In this document: positions 8,528-18,276 of the stretch, piece by piece
How positions within the stretch are numbered: position 1 is the first letter of the stretch
How the letters are laid out: the number at the start of each line of letters is the position of its first letter
From: an uncultured Latescibacterota bacterium
GTDB taxonomy: Bacteria; Latescibacterota; UBA2968
Length of the DNA stretch: 64,000 bases
Assembly (NCBI GenBank): GCA_958295785.1
Contig: OY282377.1
Location: 4,962,896 to 5,026,895, forward strand
Direction: 5' to 3'
Position numbers and translations under genes: made by a program
Notes under the pieces: model-generated
The model's input: the letters and a program-made list of their open reading frames with translations, nothing else
Databases searched by the model: none
What the model was told of the DNA's origin: nothing

Positions 8528-10075
8528 TCACGCAGGGGCCACCTCGAAGGCCACCAAGTTGCGGGTCTTTTTGCTAAAGGTCACTGCGATGAGGTGGATC
8601 GGCAGGCCAGCGTCTCGATACTTGTCCGCGTAGTGCCGCTCGCGCAGTTGCGCCATTGCAGTGCCCTCGGCTGCCGCTTCGACCACTTTGAACTCGAACA
8701 AGTACATGTTGTCGTTGAAGCGCACCGCCATGTCCAAGCGGCCGTGGCTGGTGCTGTCCTCTACGGTGGTGTCTAGCCCCAGCGACGCAAAGCAGGCGTA
8801 GAACACACTGGCGTCGTAGCCTTCGTAGTCGGCGATGTCGTTTTTGGTGTGCCACGGGTAGGGGATGCTGGCGAAGAATGACTTGAACAGCGTTTCGAGG
8901 CCAGAAAAATCGTTGACTGACAGCCGTTTATATAACTGGACGATGTGCGCGGTCTGGGTTGACGCATTCCGTAGCAGGTGACGCAACAGGCTTTGGTTCA
9001 GGCTTTGCCGCACCTCTTGGTTTGGATACCCCAGTTGATAGAGGGGTTGTCCGCCGAGGTCATCCTCGTCCTGTATGGTGAGATAGCCGGTCTGGAACAA
9101 CAGGGCTTCGGTGGCAATGTGGTCAATGTCGAAAGCCGACAGCAATTCATCGGTGCCGATCATGCGCTCCAGATCGAGGGCGCGGACCCCGCGCGAGACC
9201 AGCGTCTCGATCAGAAATGTCGGCGTGGCGGTCTCGAACCAGTAGGCGCCGAACCGGCGGCGGCGAAAGAGCAACAGCACATCGAAGGGGTTATAGACCC
9301 TCTCGTTTCCCAGCCAGTTGTAGCCTTTGTACCAGCGGCGAATCTCGTCCCGATCCAAGCCGGGGAGTTCCGGTGCAAACACCGCGTCCAGATCCGCGTC
9401 CGTGTAGCCGCAAAGCGCGGAGTAGTGCGGCTCGAGGGTGATGTCGATGAGGTTGTTGAGGCCAGAGAACAGGCTGACCTTAGAGAATTTGCTCACGCCG
9501 GTGAGGAACACAAACTTGACGTGTGCGTCGCTGTCCTTGATCGTGGCATACAACCCGCGCAGAAAGTCGCGGTTGGCACGGGCGATTTCAGGCTCCTCAA
9601 GCGCGTCCAAAATCGGCTTGTCGTACTCGTCGATCAACACCACAACCCGCTGTCCCGCACGCTCGTGCAGTGCCTCGATCAGAAAGGCAAAACGCCCCGG
9701 TGCTGTCGCGGACTCGGACTTCACGGCAGCCCGACGTTCCACCCCGTCCAGTTGTGCCATCAGGTTCGCTTGCAGATAGCCCGGCTCCTTGAAATTGCCG
9801 CTGCCAAAACTCAGGCGCACCACAGGATAGCGAACCGACCAATCCCAATGGTCGCAGATGTAGAGCCCCTCGAACAGCGGCGCGTTGCCCTCGAACAATT
9901 CCTTCAACGTGTCCAAGAACAGACTCTTGCCAAAGCGACGCGGGCGCGACAAAAAGAAATGGCTGCCTTCTTCGACCAATTGCCGCATGTAGGCGGTCTT
10001 ATCGACATAGTAGCAATTTTCCTCTCGCATCTTGCGAAAGGTCTGAATGCCAATGGGCAGTTTGCGTCTCTCCAT
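8528..10075 (-). CDS. AAA-ATPase-like / PD-(D/E)XK nuclease fusion protein
   Basis: A 516-residue protein of the AAA-ATPase-like family (PF09820 type) with a C-terminal PD-(D/E)XK domain. The P-loop-like RPRRFGKS is at residues 44-51, a Walker B-like LIDEYDKP at 147-154, and the nuclease core D449...E462-F-K464 near the C-terminus. ATG 10075 is preceded by a purine-rich Shine-Dalgarno; the longer frame to 10216 is less likely. Such proteins are common as multicopy, mobile genes of unknown role in Bacteroidota, cyanobacteria and candidate phyla. Its function is unproven. Confidence 0.85.
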   Translation of the reverse strand: MERRKLPIGIQTFRKMREENCYYVDKTAYMRQLVEEGSHFFLSRPRRFGKSLFLDTLKELFEGNAPLFEGLYICDHWDWSVRYPVVRLSFGSGNFKEPGYLQANLMAQLDGVERRAAVKSESATAPGRFAFLIEALHERAGQRVVVLIDEYDKPILDALEEPEIARANRDFLRGLYATIKDSDAHVKFVFLTGVSKFSKVSLFSGLNNLIDITLEPHYSALCGYTDADLDAVFAPELPGLDRDEIRRWYKGYNWLGNERVYNPFDVLLLFRRRRFGAYWFETATPTFLIETLVSRGVRALDLERMIGTDELLSAFDIDHIATEALLFQTGYLTIQDEDDLGGQPLYQLGYPNQEVRQSLNQSLLRHLLRNASTQTAHIVQLYKRLSVNDFSGLETLFKSFFASIPYPWHTKNDIADYEGYDASVFYACFASLGLDTTVEDSTSHGRLDMAVRFNDNMYLFEFKVVEAAAEGTAMAQLRERHYADKYRDAGLPIHLIAVTFSKKTRNLVAFEVAPA

Positions 10076-10290
10076 CCTTTCCCCTTCCGTGTCCGAATCC
10101 CGTTTCGCATGCATCATCGGTCTTGGCGTGGCGGCGTTGTTTTGATTCCGCGCTCGTGTTCTCGGATGATCCATCGCTACCCATCTCGCAATCGATGAGT
10201 GCCCATGATACTGCAACCATTGCGCCCATAGATAACCGCTTCACAGGCAACGCTGGGCATTTCGTTTGTGATAGTGCGACAAGGAGGGGC

Positions 10291-10911
10291 CTATCTCTTG
10301 GCGTACTCAAACAGAGCCGTCACATCGACAGAGAAGCCATCCAACAGCGGCGAGGTCGCTGTGTCGCCGCGGGAGAATACACCGCGTTCGACATAGATGT
10401 TCCCCCCGGCGAGGGTGAGCACGGTGATGGTCTCAAAGCGAGGATCGACGATCCAGTACTCGGGAATGCCCGCCTCGGCGTAGTCCGCGCGTTTTGTGAC
10501 GAGATCCCGTGTCGGGTCATCTGGACTGACGACCTCCACTACTAGGTCCGCACCCAACCAAAAGCGATCCCGATTCCGGGGATCCGACCGAGCGCGGAGC
10601 AGGAGGAGATCCGGCTCGCGGAACTTGCCCTTGCGGACGCGCATTCGCAATGCGGCGAACAAGACGATTCCACCGAGCGGTTTAAGGTAGGCGTCAAACA
10701 GGCCATAGAGGAAACCGATGATGGCTTGGTGTGTGGCGGTGGGCGTGGGCTGTTCCTCGACATGGCCGTCGGTGAACTCAACCAAGCGGCGGGTTCGGTC
10801 TGTAAGCCAAAGGTATTGTTCGTCGCTCCAACAACCCTGGGGCGGCATGAGGTCGCACAAAAGGGCATCCAGCGCGTCTTGGGATGTCGTTGCGATCTTG
10901 GCTTGTGTCAT
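10291..10911 (-). CDS. Uma2 family (DUF820) putative restriction-endonuclease-fold protein
   Basis: A 206-residue Uma2 family protein with a PD-(D/E)XK-like core: REPDLLLL, LVVEVVSPDD, the D-x2-K/Y segment TRDLVTKRADYAEAG and IPEYWIVDP. Uma2 proteins are multicopy in cyanobacteria and related lineages and are predicted nucleases without proven function. It follows the giant secreted-protein gene by about 50 bp on the same strand, but a functional link is not evident. Confidence 0.85.
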   Translation of the reverse strand: MTQAKIATTSQDALDALLCDLMPPQGCWSDEQYLWLTDRTRRLVEFTDGHVEEQPTPTATHQAIIGFLYGLFDAYLKPLGGIVLFAALRMRVRKGKFREPDLLLLRARSDPRNRDRFWLGADLVVEVVSPDDPTRDLVTKRADYAEAGIPEYWIVDPRFETITVLTLAGGNIYVERGVFSRGDTATSPLLDGFSVDVTALFEYAKR

Positions 10912-10961
10912 GGCGTCGTCCTCAACTTTGAGACAGTGGATAGGAGGCAGACCCGCCCCGT

Positions 10962-13900
10962 TCAGCCCGCCGTGCCGAAGTGGGTGATAAAGATGAGAAA
11001 ATCGCCAAACCCAATCGCGCCATCGCTATCCAAATCGTACCGCGCATCATATCCGTCTTCACCGCGCCGCGTCCCATACTTGCTGGCAAAGGTCACGAAA
11101 TCCACAAAATTAACCTGCCCGTCGCCATTGAAGTCGGATGAGGGCCGTTGCACTTCAAGGAGGAAGGCCAACGAGGCCGTGTCGCCATCGGCGTCCAGCG
11201 CGGTCAATGTGTAGGTCGTTTCTTCCTTCACCCGGGTCGGCATACCCGAAATCGTGCGCGTCTTATAGTCGAATGTCAGGCCATCGGGCAGGAATGGCAG
11301 CAGGATATAGACCAGGGTACTGTCGCCGCTCGTCGCCGCCGGCAAGATCGCGTTGACTTCTGTCCCTATCCTGTAGCGTTGCGCGGCCACCGTTGTGTCG
11401 CCAAATGTCGGCATCAAATCCGCCATGACGACGAGGGTGAACGTCAGCGTTTCCACATCGCCATCTTCATCGGTCACGGTCAGCGTGTATTCGGTTTCGC
11501 CTATGGCCTCGAGCGGCGTGCCGGATATCTCTCGCGTCTCATCGTCAAAGGTCAATCCTTTGGGCAGATCGGACGTCAGCGCGTAGGTCAGTGTTCCGTC
11601 GCCACCCGTCGCCGCGGGCAAGGTCAGTGCTTCTATTTTTTGGTTTTGCACATAGACCTGCGCGATCCTCTGTGTATCGCCGAAGGACGCCATCCTATCC
11701 GCCGCTACCGCGAGGGTGAACGTCAGCGTTTCCGCATCGCCATCTCCATCGGTCGCGGTCAGCGAGTATTCGGTTTCGCCTATGGCCTCGAGCGGCGTGC
11801 CGGATATCTCTCGCGTCTCACCGTCAAAATTCAGGCCATCGGGCAGATCGGGCGTCAGCGCGTAGGTCAGCGTCCCGTTCCCACCTACCGCTTCGGGCAA
11901 GGTCAGCGGAGAGATGACCACGCCTTGCCGATATGTTGCGGGGCCGACTTCCTCTATAAATACCGGCGTCGTATCTTCATCGCTGGGCGTCTCTGTCACG
12001 GGGTCTGAGGGAAGGCTGTAATCCGCGTTGTTACGGGTGGCGATCACGCGCACTGTATAAGGCGCGTAGGCGATCAGCGCCGTAATCTGCGTCTGCGTCA
12101 CATCCCCACCCACTGTTTTTTGTCGATCAGAGGAAAACTCCTGTGACGCCATCTTCCACTGCACTTTGTAGCCGTGCGCGCCGATCACTGCATGCCAAGA
12201 TACAGTCAACGCCTGGACTTGGGGCGACACCTCCACGCCCGTCAAATCCGGCGGGCCATCATCGTCTATGATCATCAGCGTCACATTCGCCGGGTTGGTC
12301 ACGCCTTGGCTGTTGGTCGCCTCTGCGGACACGGTCACTTCCTTGTCCGACTCGTTCAACTGATTATCGACCGCCGTAATGGTCACGATACCCGTGCTCG
12401 CCGTCTCTCCCGCTGCGATAGTCAGCACCGCATTCGCACTCAGCGCAAAGTCGTCTGCCACCGCGCCCAACCCAGGTGTTGCCGAGACCGTCACCATCGT
12501 TGCCGCGCTCGACGCATAGTTCAGCGCAGCCGTCACGGTCGTGGCAGTGTTCTGTCCTTCCTGCCCACTCTCGTTGATCGTCGCAGGCGTTAGCACCAAT
12601 ATCGCGGTCGGCGGGCCCTCGTCGTCTGTAATTGTCAGTGTTATATCGAGCGGGGCCGTCACGCCCTGATCATTGACAGCGGCCGCCGAGACGGTCACTT
12701 CCTTGTCCGGCGCGTCCGTCGCGTTATTGACCGCCGCAATCGTCACGGTGCCGGTGCTCGTTGTCGATCCGGCCGCGACGGTCAGCACCTTGTTGTCGCT
12801 CAGTGTGAAATCGTCCGCTGTCGCGCCCGTACCCGGTAAGGCAGAAACCGTGATCGTCGTCGCCATCGTTGACGTCCGGTTCAATGTGGCTGTCACGGTC
12901 GTGGCATTGCCCACCCCGCTCTCGTCGATCGTCGCAGGCGTCAGCACGAGCGTCACCAGCGGTGGCCCCTCGTCGTCGCGGATCGCCAGCGTCACAGACG
13001 ACGGATTGGTTATCCCTTGATCATTGACGGCGGTCGCCGAAACGGTCACAGCATTATCCGGATCGTCCACCGCGTTATCGACTGCCGTTATGGTCACGGT
13101 GCCCGTGCTCGTTGTCGCACTCGCCGCGATAGTCAGCGTCGTCGTGCTGGACAGCGAGAAATCGCCCGGTACCGTATTTGCACCCGCCGCCGTGGCCACG
13201 GTGATCGTCGTGGCCTGGCTCGATGGATGGTTCAATGTGGCTGTCACGGTGCTCGCGTTACTGGCTCCACCCTCGTTGATCGTTGATGGCGAGAGCGCCA
13301 GCGTCACTGTCGGCGCGGCATCATCGTCTGTGATCGTTAGGGTCTCGTCCGACGGATTGCCCGCGATCCCTTGGCTGTTGGCAGCGGTCGCCGAGACGGT
13401 CACGGTCTTATTCGGCGCGTCCGTCGCGTTATTGACCGCCGTTATGGTCACGGTGCCGGTGCTCGTTGTCGCACTCGCCGCGATGGTCAGCGTCGTCGTG
13501 TTGCTCAACTCGAAGTCGCCCGCTATAGCAGGCGCTACCGCCGTCGCGGCCACGGTGATCGTCGTGGCCTGGCTCGATGGATGGTTTAATGTGGCTGTCA
13601 CGGTGCTCGCGTTACTGGTTCCACTCTCGTTGATCGTTGATGGCGAGAGCACCAGCGTCACTGTCGGCGCGGCATCGTCGTCTGTGATCTCCAGGGTCTC
13701 GTCCGACGGATTGCCCGCGATCCCCTGACTGTTGGCGGCGGTCGCTGAGACGGTCACGCTCTTATTCGGCGCGTCCGTCGCGTTATTGACCGCCGTTATG
13801 GTCACGGTGCCGGTGCTCGTTGTCGCACTCGCCGCGATGGTCAGCGTCGTCGTGGTGGACAGCGAGAAGTCGCCCGCTATAGCAGGCGCCACCGCTGTCG

Positions 13901-16900
13901 CGGCCACGGTGATCGTTGTGGCCTGGCTCGATGGATGGTTCAATGTGGCTGTCACGGTCGTTGAACCGCCATTTTCTGAAATCGACGAGGCCGACAGCGC
14001 AAGCATCACGGTCGGATCTCCCTCGTCGTCTGCGATGGTCAGGGTCTTGTTTGACGGATTGCCCGCGATCCCATGGCTGTTGGCGGCGGTCGCCGAGACG
14101 GTCACGCTCTTATTCGGCGCGTCCGCCGTGTTATCGACTGCCGTTATGGTCACGGTGCCGGTGCTCGTTGTCGATCCTGCCGCGATGGTCAGCGTTGTCG
14201 TGTTGCTCAACGAGAAGTCGCCCGCCACAGCAGGCGACACCGCCGCCGCCGATACGGTGATCGTCGTGGCTTGGCTCGATGGATGGTTCAATGTGGCTGT
14301 CACGGTGCTCGCGTTACTGGTTCCACTCTCGTTGATCGTTGATGGCGAGAGTGCCAGCGTCGCCGTCGGTGCGACCTCGTTGTCTGTCAGCGTCAGCGTT
14401 ACACTGGTCACGGTTCCAACCCCTTGGGTGTTGGCGGCGGTCGCCGAGACGGTCACGGTCTTATTCGGCGCGTCCGTCGCGTTATCGACTGCCGTTATGG
14501 TCACGGTGCCGGTGCTCGTTGTCGATCCTGCCGCGACGGTCAGTGTTGTCGTGTTGCTCAACGAGAAGTCGCCCGCCACAGCAGGCGACACCGGCGTCGC
14601 GGCCACGGTGATCGCCGTGGCCTGGCTCGATGGATGGCTCAATGTGGCTGTCACGGTCGTCATGCCGCCATTCTCCAAAATCGACGCGGGTGACAGCGCC
14701 AAGGTCACCGTCGGTGCATCGTCATCGTCTGTCAGCGTCAGCCCCGCACCGGTCACGGTTCCAACCCCATGGCTATTGTTCGCTGTCGCGGTCACTGTGC
14801 CTGTCCGATCAGGCTCGTCTTTGGTGTTGTTCACCGCGTTTATCGTTGCGGTGTCCGAACTGGTTGATGTATTTCCCGCTGCTATCGTGATCGTTGCGTC
14901 CGATCCCACCGTGTAGAACCCCGATGCCGGTGTCACGGTGATCGTCGTGGCCTGGCTCGATGGATTGCTCAATGTGGCTGTCACGGTCGTCGTACCGCCA
15001 TTTTCTGAAATCGACGAGGTTGACAGCGCCAAGGTCACCGTCGGTTGGGCGTCATCGTCTGTGATCGTCAGGGACTTGTTCGACGGATTGGTTATACCTT
15101 GATCATTGACGGCGGTCGCCGAGACGGTCACGGTCTTAGCCGGCTCGTCTTCGGTGTTGTTCACCGCCGTTATGGTCACGGTGCCGGTGCTCGTTGTCGC
15201 ACTCGCCGCGATGGTCAGCGTCGTCGTGGTGGACAGCGAGAAGTCGCCCGATACCGCGTTCGCACCCGCCGCCGCGGCCACGGTGATCGTCGTGGCCTGG
15301 CTCGATGGATGGTTCAATGTGGCTGTCACGGTGCTCGCATTACTGGCTCCACTCTCGGTGATCGTTGATGGCGAGAGCACCAGCGTCACTGTCGGCGCGG
15401 CGTCATCGTCTGTGATCGTCAGGGTCTCGTCCGACGGATTGCCCGCGATCCCCTGACCGTTGGCGGCGGTCGCCGAGACGGTCACGGTCTTATTCGGCGC
15501 GTCCGTCGTGTTATTGACCGCCGTTATGGTCACGGTGCCGGTGCTCGTTGTCGCACTCGCCGCGATGGTCAGCGTCGTCGTGGTGGACAGCGAGAAGTCG
15601 CCCGCTATAGCAGGCGCCACCGCCGTCGCCGATACTGTGATCGTTGTGGCCTGGCTCGATGGATGGTTCAATGTGGCTGTCACGGTGCTCGCATTACTGG
15701 TTCCACTCTCGGTGATCGTTGATGGCGAGAGCACCAGCGTCACTGTCGGCGCGGCGTCATCGTCTGTGATCGCCAGGGTCTCGTTCGACACATTGCTCTC
15801 GATCCCATGGCTGTTGGCGACGGTCGCCGAGACGGTCACGCTCTTATTCGGCTCGTCTCTGGTGTTGTTCACCGCCGTTATGGTCACGGTGCCGGTGCTC
15901 GTTGTCGCACTCGCCGCGATGGTCAGCGTCGTGCTGGACAGCGAGAAATCACTCGCTGCCGTATTTGCACCCGCCGTCGCGGCCACGGTGATCGTTGTGG
16001 CCTGGCTCGATGGATGGTTCAATGTGGCTGTCACGGTGCTCACGTTACTGGTCCCACTCTCGTTGATCGTTGATGTCGAGAGCACCAAGGTCACCGTCGG
16101 GGCGGTGTCATCGTCTGTGATCGTCAGGGTCTTGTTCGATGGATTGCCCGCGATCCCATGGCTGTTGGCGACGGTCGCCGAGACGGTCACGCTCTTATTC
16201 GGCGCATCGGTGTCGTTATTGACCGCCGTTATGGTCACGGTGCCGGTGCTCGTTGTCGATCCTGCCGTGACGGTCAGCGTCGCGCTGGACAGCGAGAAGT
16301 CGCCCGCCACAGCAGGCGACACCGGCGTCGCGGCCACGGTGATCGCCGTGGCCTGGCTCGATGGATGGTTCAATGTGGCTGTCACGGTCGTCGTGCCGCT
16401 ATTTTCTGCAATCGACGAGGCCGACAGCACCAAGGTCACCGTCGGCGCGGCGTCATTGTCTGTGATCGTCAGATTTGCACTGGTCACGGTTCCAACCCCT
16501 TGGCTGTTGGCGGCGGTCGCCGAGACGGTCACGCTCTTATCCGGCGCGTCCGTCGCGTTATCGACCGCCGTTATGGTCACGGTGCCGGTGCTCGTTGTCG
16601 ATCCTGCCGCGACGGTCAGCGTCGCGCTGGACAGCGAGAAGTCGCCCGCCACAGCAGGCGACACCGGCGTCGCGGCCACGGTGATCGCCGTGGCCTGGCT
16701 CGATGGATGGCTCAATGTGGCTGTCACGGTCGTCGTGCCGCTATTTTCTGCAATCGACGAGGCTGACAGCGCCAAGGTCACCGTCGGCGCGGCCTCGTTG
16801 TCTGTCAGCGTTAGCCCCACACCGGTCACGGTTCCAACCCCTTGGCTATTGCTCGCTGTCGCGGTCACTGTGCCTGTGCGATCAGGCTCGTCTTTGGTGT

Positions 16901-18212
16901 TGTCCACCGCGGTTATCGTTGCGGTGTCCGAACTGTTTGCCGTATTTCCCGCTGCTATCGTGATCGTTGCGTCCGATCCCACCGTGTAGAACCCCGATGC
17001 CGGTGTCACGGTGATCGTCGTGGCCTGGCTCGATGGATTGCTCAATGTGGCCGTCACATTCGTCGTGCCGCCATTTTCTGAAATCGACGCGGACGCCACC
17101 GCCAAGGTCACCGTCGGTTCATCGTCGTCATCGGGGATCGTCAGCGTCACATTGTCCGGGGGTACGATGCCGACGGTGTTCTCCGCCGTTCCCAAAACCG
17201 TGAAGGTCTTGTCCGGCGCATCGGTGGAGTTATCGACCGCCGTTATCGTCACTGTGCCCGTGCTCGTCGTCGCACTCGCCGCGATGGTCAGCGTCGTCGT
17301 GCTGGACAGCATGACGTCGCCCGCCACAGCAGGCGACACCGGCGTCGCCGATACTGTGACCGTCGTCGCCACGCTTGAAGCCTTGTGCAAAGTCGCAGTG
17401 ACCGTTGTTACATTGCTCGTGCCACTCTCACTAATTGACGTGGACGTCAGAGCCAACGATACCTTGGGGTGAGTGATCGGAATCCACTCGGCATAAAGGT
17501 TGTTGTCAGTGATCATGTTATTACCTACGCCTATGACAATCACAATGCCGCCATTGTTAACCATCGCCTGCGTGAGCGTAATCGCCGGGGGTTGCCCACC
17601 GGTACTGTGAGTCGTGCAGGTGCCCGCACGAGCGGCCCGATAGCTGGTGCCCTGGGCCAATGTAGTGCTGATGCATGCGTAGGTATGGGTGTTAATCCAG
17701 CCGAAAAGGGTATTAGCCGTGAACGACAGCGTCTGTGCGGATGTTGTCTGGGGATCCAGTGATGTCGTCAGGACATCCCAGTCATTGCTAGAGGGGGTAT
17801 TAGGGTTACGCCAAGAATCTCCCGGATTCAGGGTCATCTGCGCCAGCACCGGCGTGCCGCCAAGGGCCGTCAGCGCGAAGGTCAGCACGGCGATTATCGG
17901 GCGAAGGCAGGCGGCTAACCTCTTGTTGTTTAGCGCGTTACGGCGATCCTGCGTCGTGGGGGGGGGGGGGGGACATGGACCATTAGAGCAATTTGCATGG
18001 GGAAACCTCCTCGAAAGAAACGACAATCGGGCGCGTGCATCATCGGCGATACGGCCTTGGTTCAACACAGGCGAAAGGGGCCATGTGCCTACATTTTCGT
18101 TGGCGGCGCGATCCGGGCGTGCCTTCAGCGCCTCAAGGACGGGCGACAGCACGCGCCATATCCACCTCGAGTTGAGCGCGTGGGCAATTGTGCGATTGAA
18201 CAGTTTGATCAT
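10962..18212 (-). CDS. Giant secreted repeat protein: Calx-beta-like repeats, FN3, He_PIG-like domains, dockerin
   Basis: A 2416-residue extracellular protein. ATG 18212 has a strong AAGGAG 8 nt upstream. Order: an unusual ~98-residue leader containing a proline run (residues 81-85) from a C15 tract; a signal-peptide-like hydrophobic segment (about 99-120) ending at VLAQ; a ~120-residue unique domain; 15 repeats of about 115 residues from about 249, each running from TVTLxLS through ATLNHPSSQATT to TITDDD; an FN3-like domain (about 12000-12240); three cadherin/He_PIG-like domains with GLTFD and EISGTPLE; and a C-terminal type I dockerin with two Ca-binding loops (DFNGDGQVNF, DLDSDGAIGF). It probably acts as an adhesin or matrix protein; the dockerin suggests cohesin docking or Ca-stabilised anchoring. 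No enzyme domain is visible. It lies 64 bp downstream of a PhyH gene. Confidence 0.85.
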   Translation of the reverse strand: MIKLFNRTIAHALNSRWIWRVLSPVLEALKARPDRAANENVGTWPLSPVLNQGRIADDARARLSFLSRRFPHANCSNGPCPPPPPTTQDRRNALNNKRLAACLRPIIAVLTFALTALGGTPVLAQMTLNPGDSWRNPNTPSSNDWDVLTTSLDPQTTSAQTLSFTANTLFGWINTHTYACISTTLAQGTSYRAARAGTCTTHSTGGQPPAITLTQAMVNNGGIVIVIGVGNNMITDNNLYAEWIPITHPKVSLALTSTSISESGTSNVTTVTATLHKASSVATTVTVSATPVSPAVAGDVMLSSTTTLTIAASATTSTGTVTITAVDNSTDAPDKTFTVLGTAENTVGIVPPDNVTLTIPDDDDEPTVTLAVASASISENGGTTNVTATLSNPSSQATTITVTPASGFYTVGSDATITIAAGNTANSSDTATITAVDNTKDEPDRTGTVTATASNSQGVGTVTGVGLTLTDNEAAPTVTLALSASSIAENSGTTTVTATLSHPSSQATAITVAATPVSPAVAGDFSLSSATLTVAAGSTTSTGTVTITAVDNATDAPDKSVTVSATAANSQGVGTVTSANLTITDNDAAPTVTLVLSASSIAENSGTTTVTATLNHPSSQATAITVAATPVSPAVAGDFSLSSATLTVTAGSTTSTGTVTITAVNNDTDAPNKSVTVSATVANSHGIAGNPSNKTLTITDDDTAPTVTLVLSTSTINESGTSNVSTVTATLNHPSSQATTITVAATAGANTAASDFSLSSTTLTIAASATTSTGTVTITAVNNTRDEPNKSVTVSATVANSHGIESNVSNETLAITDDDAAPTVTLVLSPSTITESGTSNASTVTATLNHPSSQATTITVSATAVAPAIAGDFSLSTTTTLTIAASATTSTGTVTITAVNNTTDAPNKTVTVSATAANGQGIAGNPSDETLTITDDDAAPTVTLVLSPSTITESGASNASTVTATLNHPSSQATTITVAAAAGANAVSGDFSLSTTTTLTIAASATTSTGTVTITAVNNTEDEPAKTVTVSATAVNDQGITNPSNKSLTITDDDAQPTVTLALSTSSISENGGTTTVTATLSNPSSQATTITVTPASGFYTVGSDATITIAAGNTSTSSDTATINAVNNTKDEPDRTGTVTATANNSHGVGTVTGAGLTLTDDDDAPTVTLALSPASILENGGMTTVTATLSHPSSQATAITVAATPVSPAVAGDFSLSNTTTLTVAAGSTTSTGTVTITAVDNATDAPNKTVTVSATAANTQGVGTVTSVTLTLTDNEVAPTATLALSPSTINESGTSNASTVTATLNHPSSQATTITVSAAAVSPAVAGDFSLSNTTTLTIAAGSTTSTGTVTITAVDNTADAPNKSVTVSATAANSHGIAGNPSNKTLTIADDEGDPTVMLALSASSISENGGSTTVTATLNHPSSQATTITVAATAVAPAIAGDFSLSTTTTLTIAASATTSTGTVTITAVNNATDAPNKSVTVSATAANSQGIAGNPSDETLEITDDDAAPTVTLVLSPSTINESGTSNASTVTATLNHPSSQATTITVAATAVAPAIAGDFELSNTTTLTIAASATTSTGTVTITAVNNATDAPNKTVTVSATAANSQGIAGNPSDETLTITDDDAAPTVTLALSPSTINEGGASNASTVTATLNHPSSQATTITVATAAGANTVPGDFSLSSTTTLTIAASATTSTGTVTITAVDNAVDDPDNAVTVSATAVNDQGITNPSSVTLAIRDDEGPPLVTLVLTPATIDESGVGNATTVTATLNRTSTMATTITVSALPGTGATADDFTLSDNKVLTVAAGSTTSTGTVTIAAVNNATDAPDKEVTVSAAAVNDQGVTAPLDITLTITDDEGPPTAILVLTPATINESGQEGQNTATTVTAALNYASSAATMVTVSATPGLGAVADDFALSANAVLTIAAGETASTGIVTITAVDNQLNESDKEVTVSAEATNSQGVTNPANVTLMIIDDDGPPDLTGVEVSPQVQALTVSWHAVIGAHGYKVQWKMASQEFSSDRQKTVGGDVTQTQITALIAYAPYTVRVIATRNNADYSLPSDPVTETPSDEDTTPVFIEEVGPATYRQGVVISPLTLPEAVGGNGTLTYALTPDLPDGLNFDGETREISGTPLEAIGETEYSLTATDGDGDAETLTFTLAVAADRMASFGDTQRIAQVYVQNQKIEALTLPAATGGDGTLTYALTSDLPKGLTFDDETREISGTPLEAIGETEYTLTVTDEDGDVETLTFTLVVMADLMPTFGDTTVAAQRYRIGTEVNAILPAATSGDSTLVYILLPFLPDGLTFDYKTRTISGMPTRVKEETTYTLTALDADGDTASLAFLLEVQRPSSDFNGDGQVNFVDFVTFASKYGTRRGEDGYDARYDLDSDGAIGFGDFLIFITHFGTAG
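12245..17468 (-). repeat. 15 tandem ~345-bp coding repeats (Calx-beta-like)
   Basis: Within the giant gene about 15 units of roughly 345 bp are joined head to tail. DNA identity is high: the stretch encoding ATLNHPSSQATT, read on the plus strand as TGGCTCGATGGATGG and flanks, recurs almost unchanged in most units. That points to recent expansion or homogenisation. The outermost units (before 12900 and after 17050) are the most divergent. The repeats make long antisense open frames that are not genes. Confidence 0.85.
17958..17972. repeat. 15-base G/C homopolymer inside the leader of the giant protein
   Basis: Fifteen consecutive G on the plus strand (C on the coding strand) encode five prolines between the translation start and the signal-peptide-like segment of the giant repeat protein. 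At 15 bases the reading frame is intact; gain or loss of one base would disconnect the start codon from the signal peptide and the 2300 residues that follow. Confidence 0.9.
18070..18112. repeat. Dispersed-repeat copy inside the giant-protein leader
   Basis: The plus-strand phrase GGGGCCATGTGCCTACATTT followed by TCG closely matches the intergenic copy near 44800, GGGGCCAGGTCCCTACATTT followed by TCG. In both places the minus strand can be read as the peptide ENVGTWP. The N-terminal leader therefore seems partly built from an inserted dispersed repeat. Confidence 0.6.
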
Positions 18213-18276
18213 CGTTGGTCTCCTTTTGGTGAAAGAACGAATCAGCGGAACGGGGTACAACTGCATAGCCGTTTCT

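Noticed and set aside
12673-17472. Very long plus-strand open frames (up to 509 codons) opposite the giant gene
   Set aside because: They follow the ~345-bp repeat period and are monotonous V/A/S-rich translations of the antisense strand, with no start signals or families; the minus-strand frame has a Shine-Dalgarno, signal peptide and recognisable domains.
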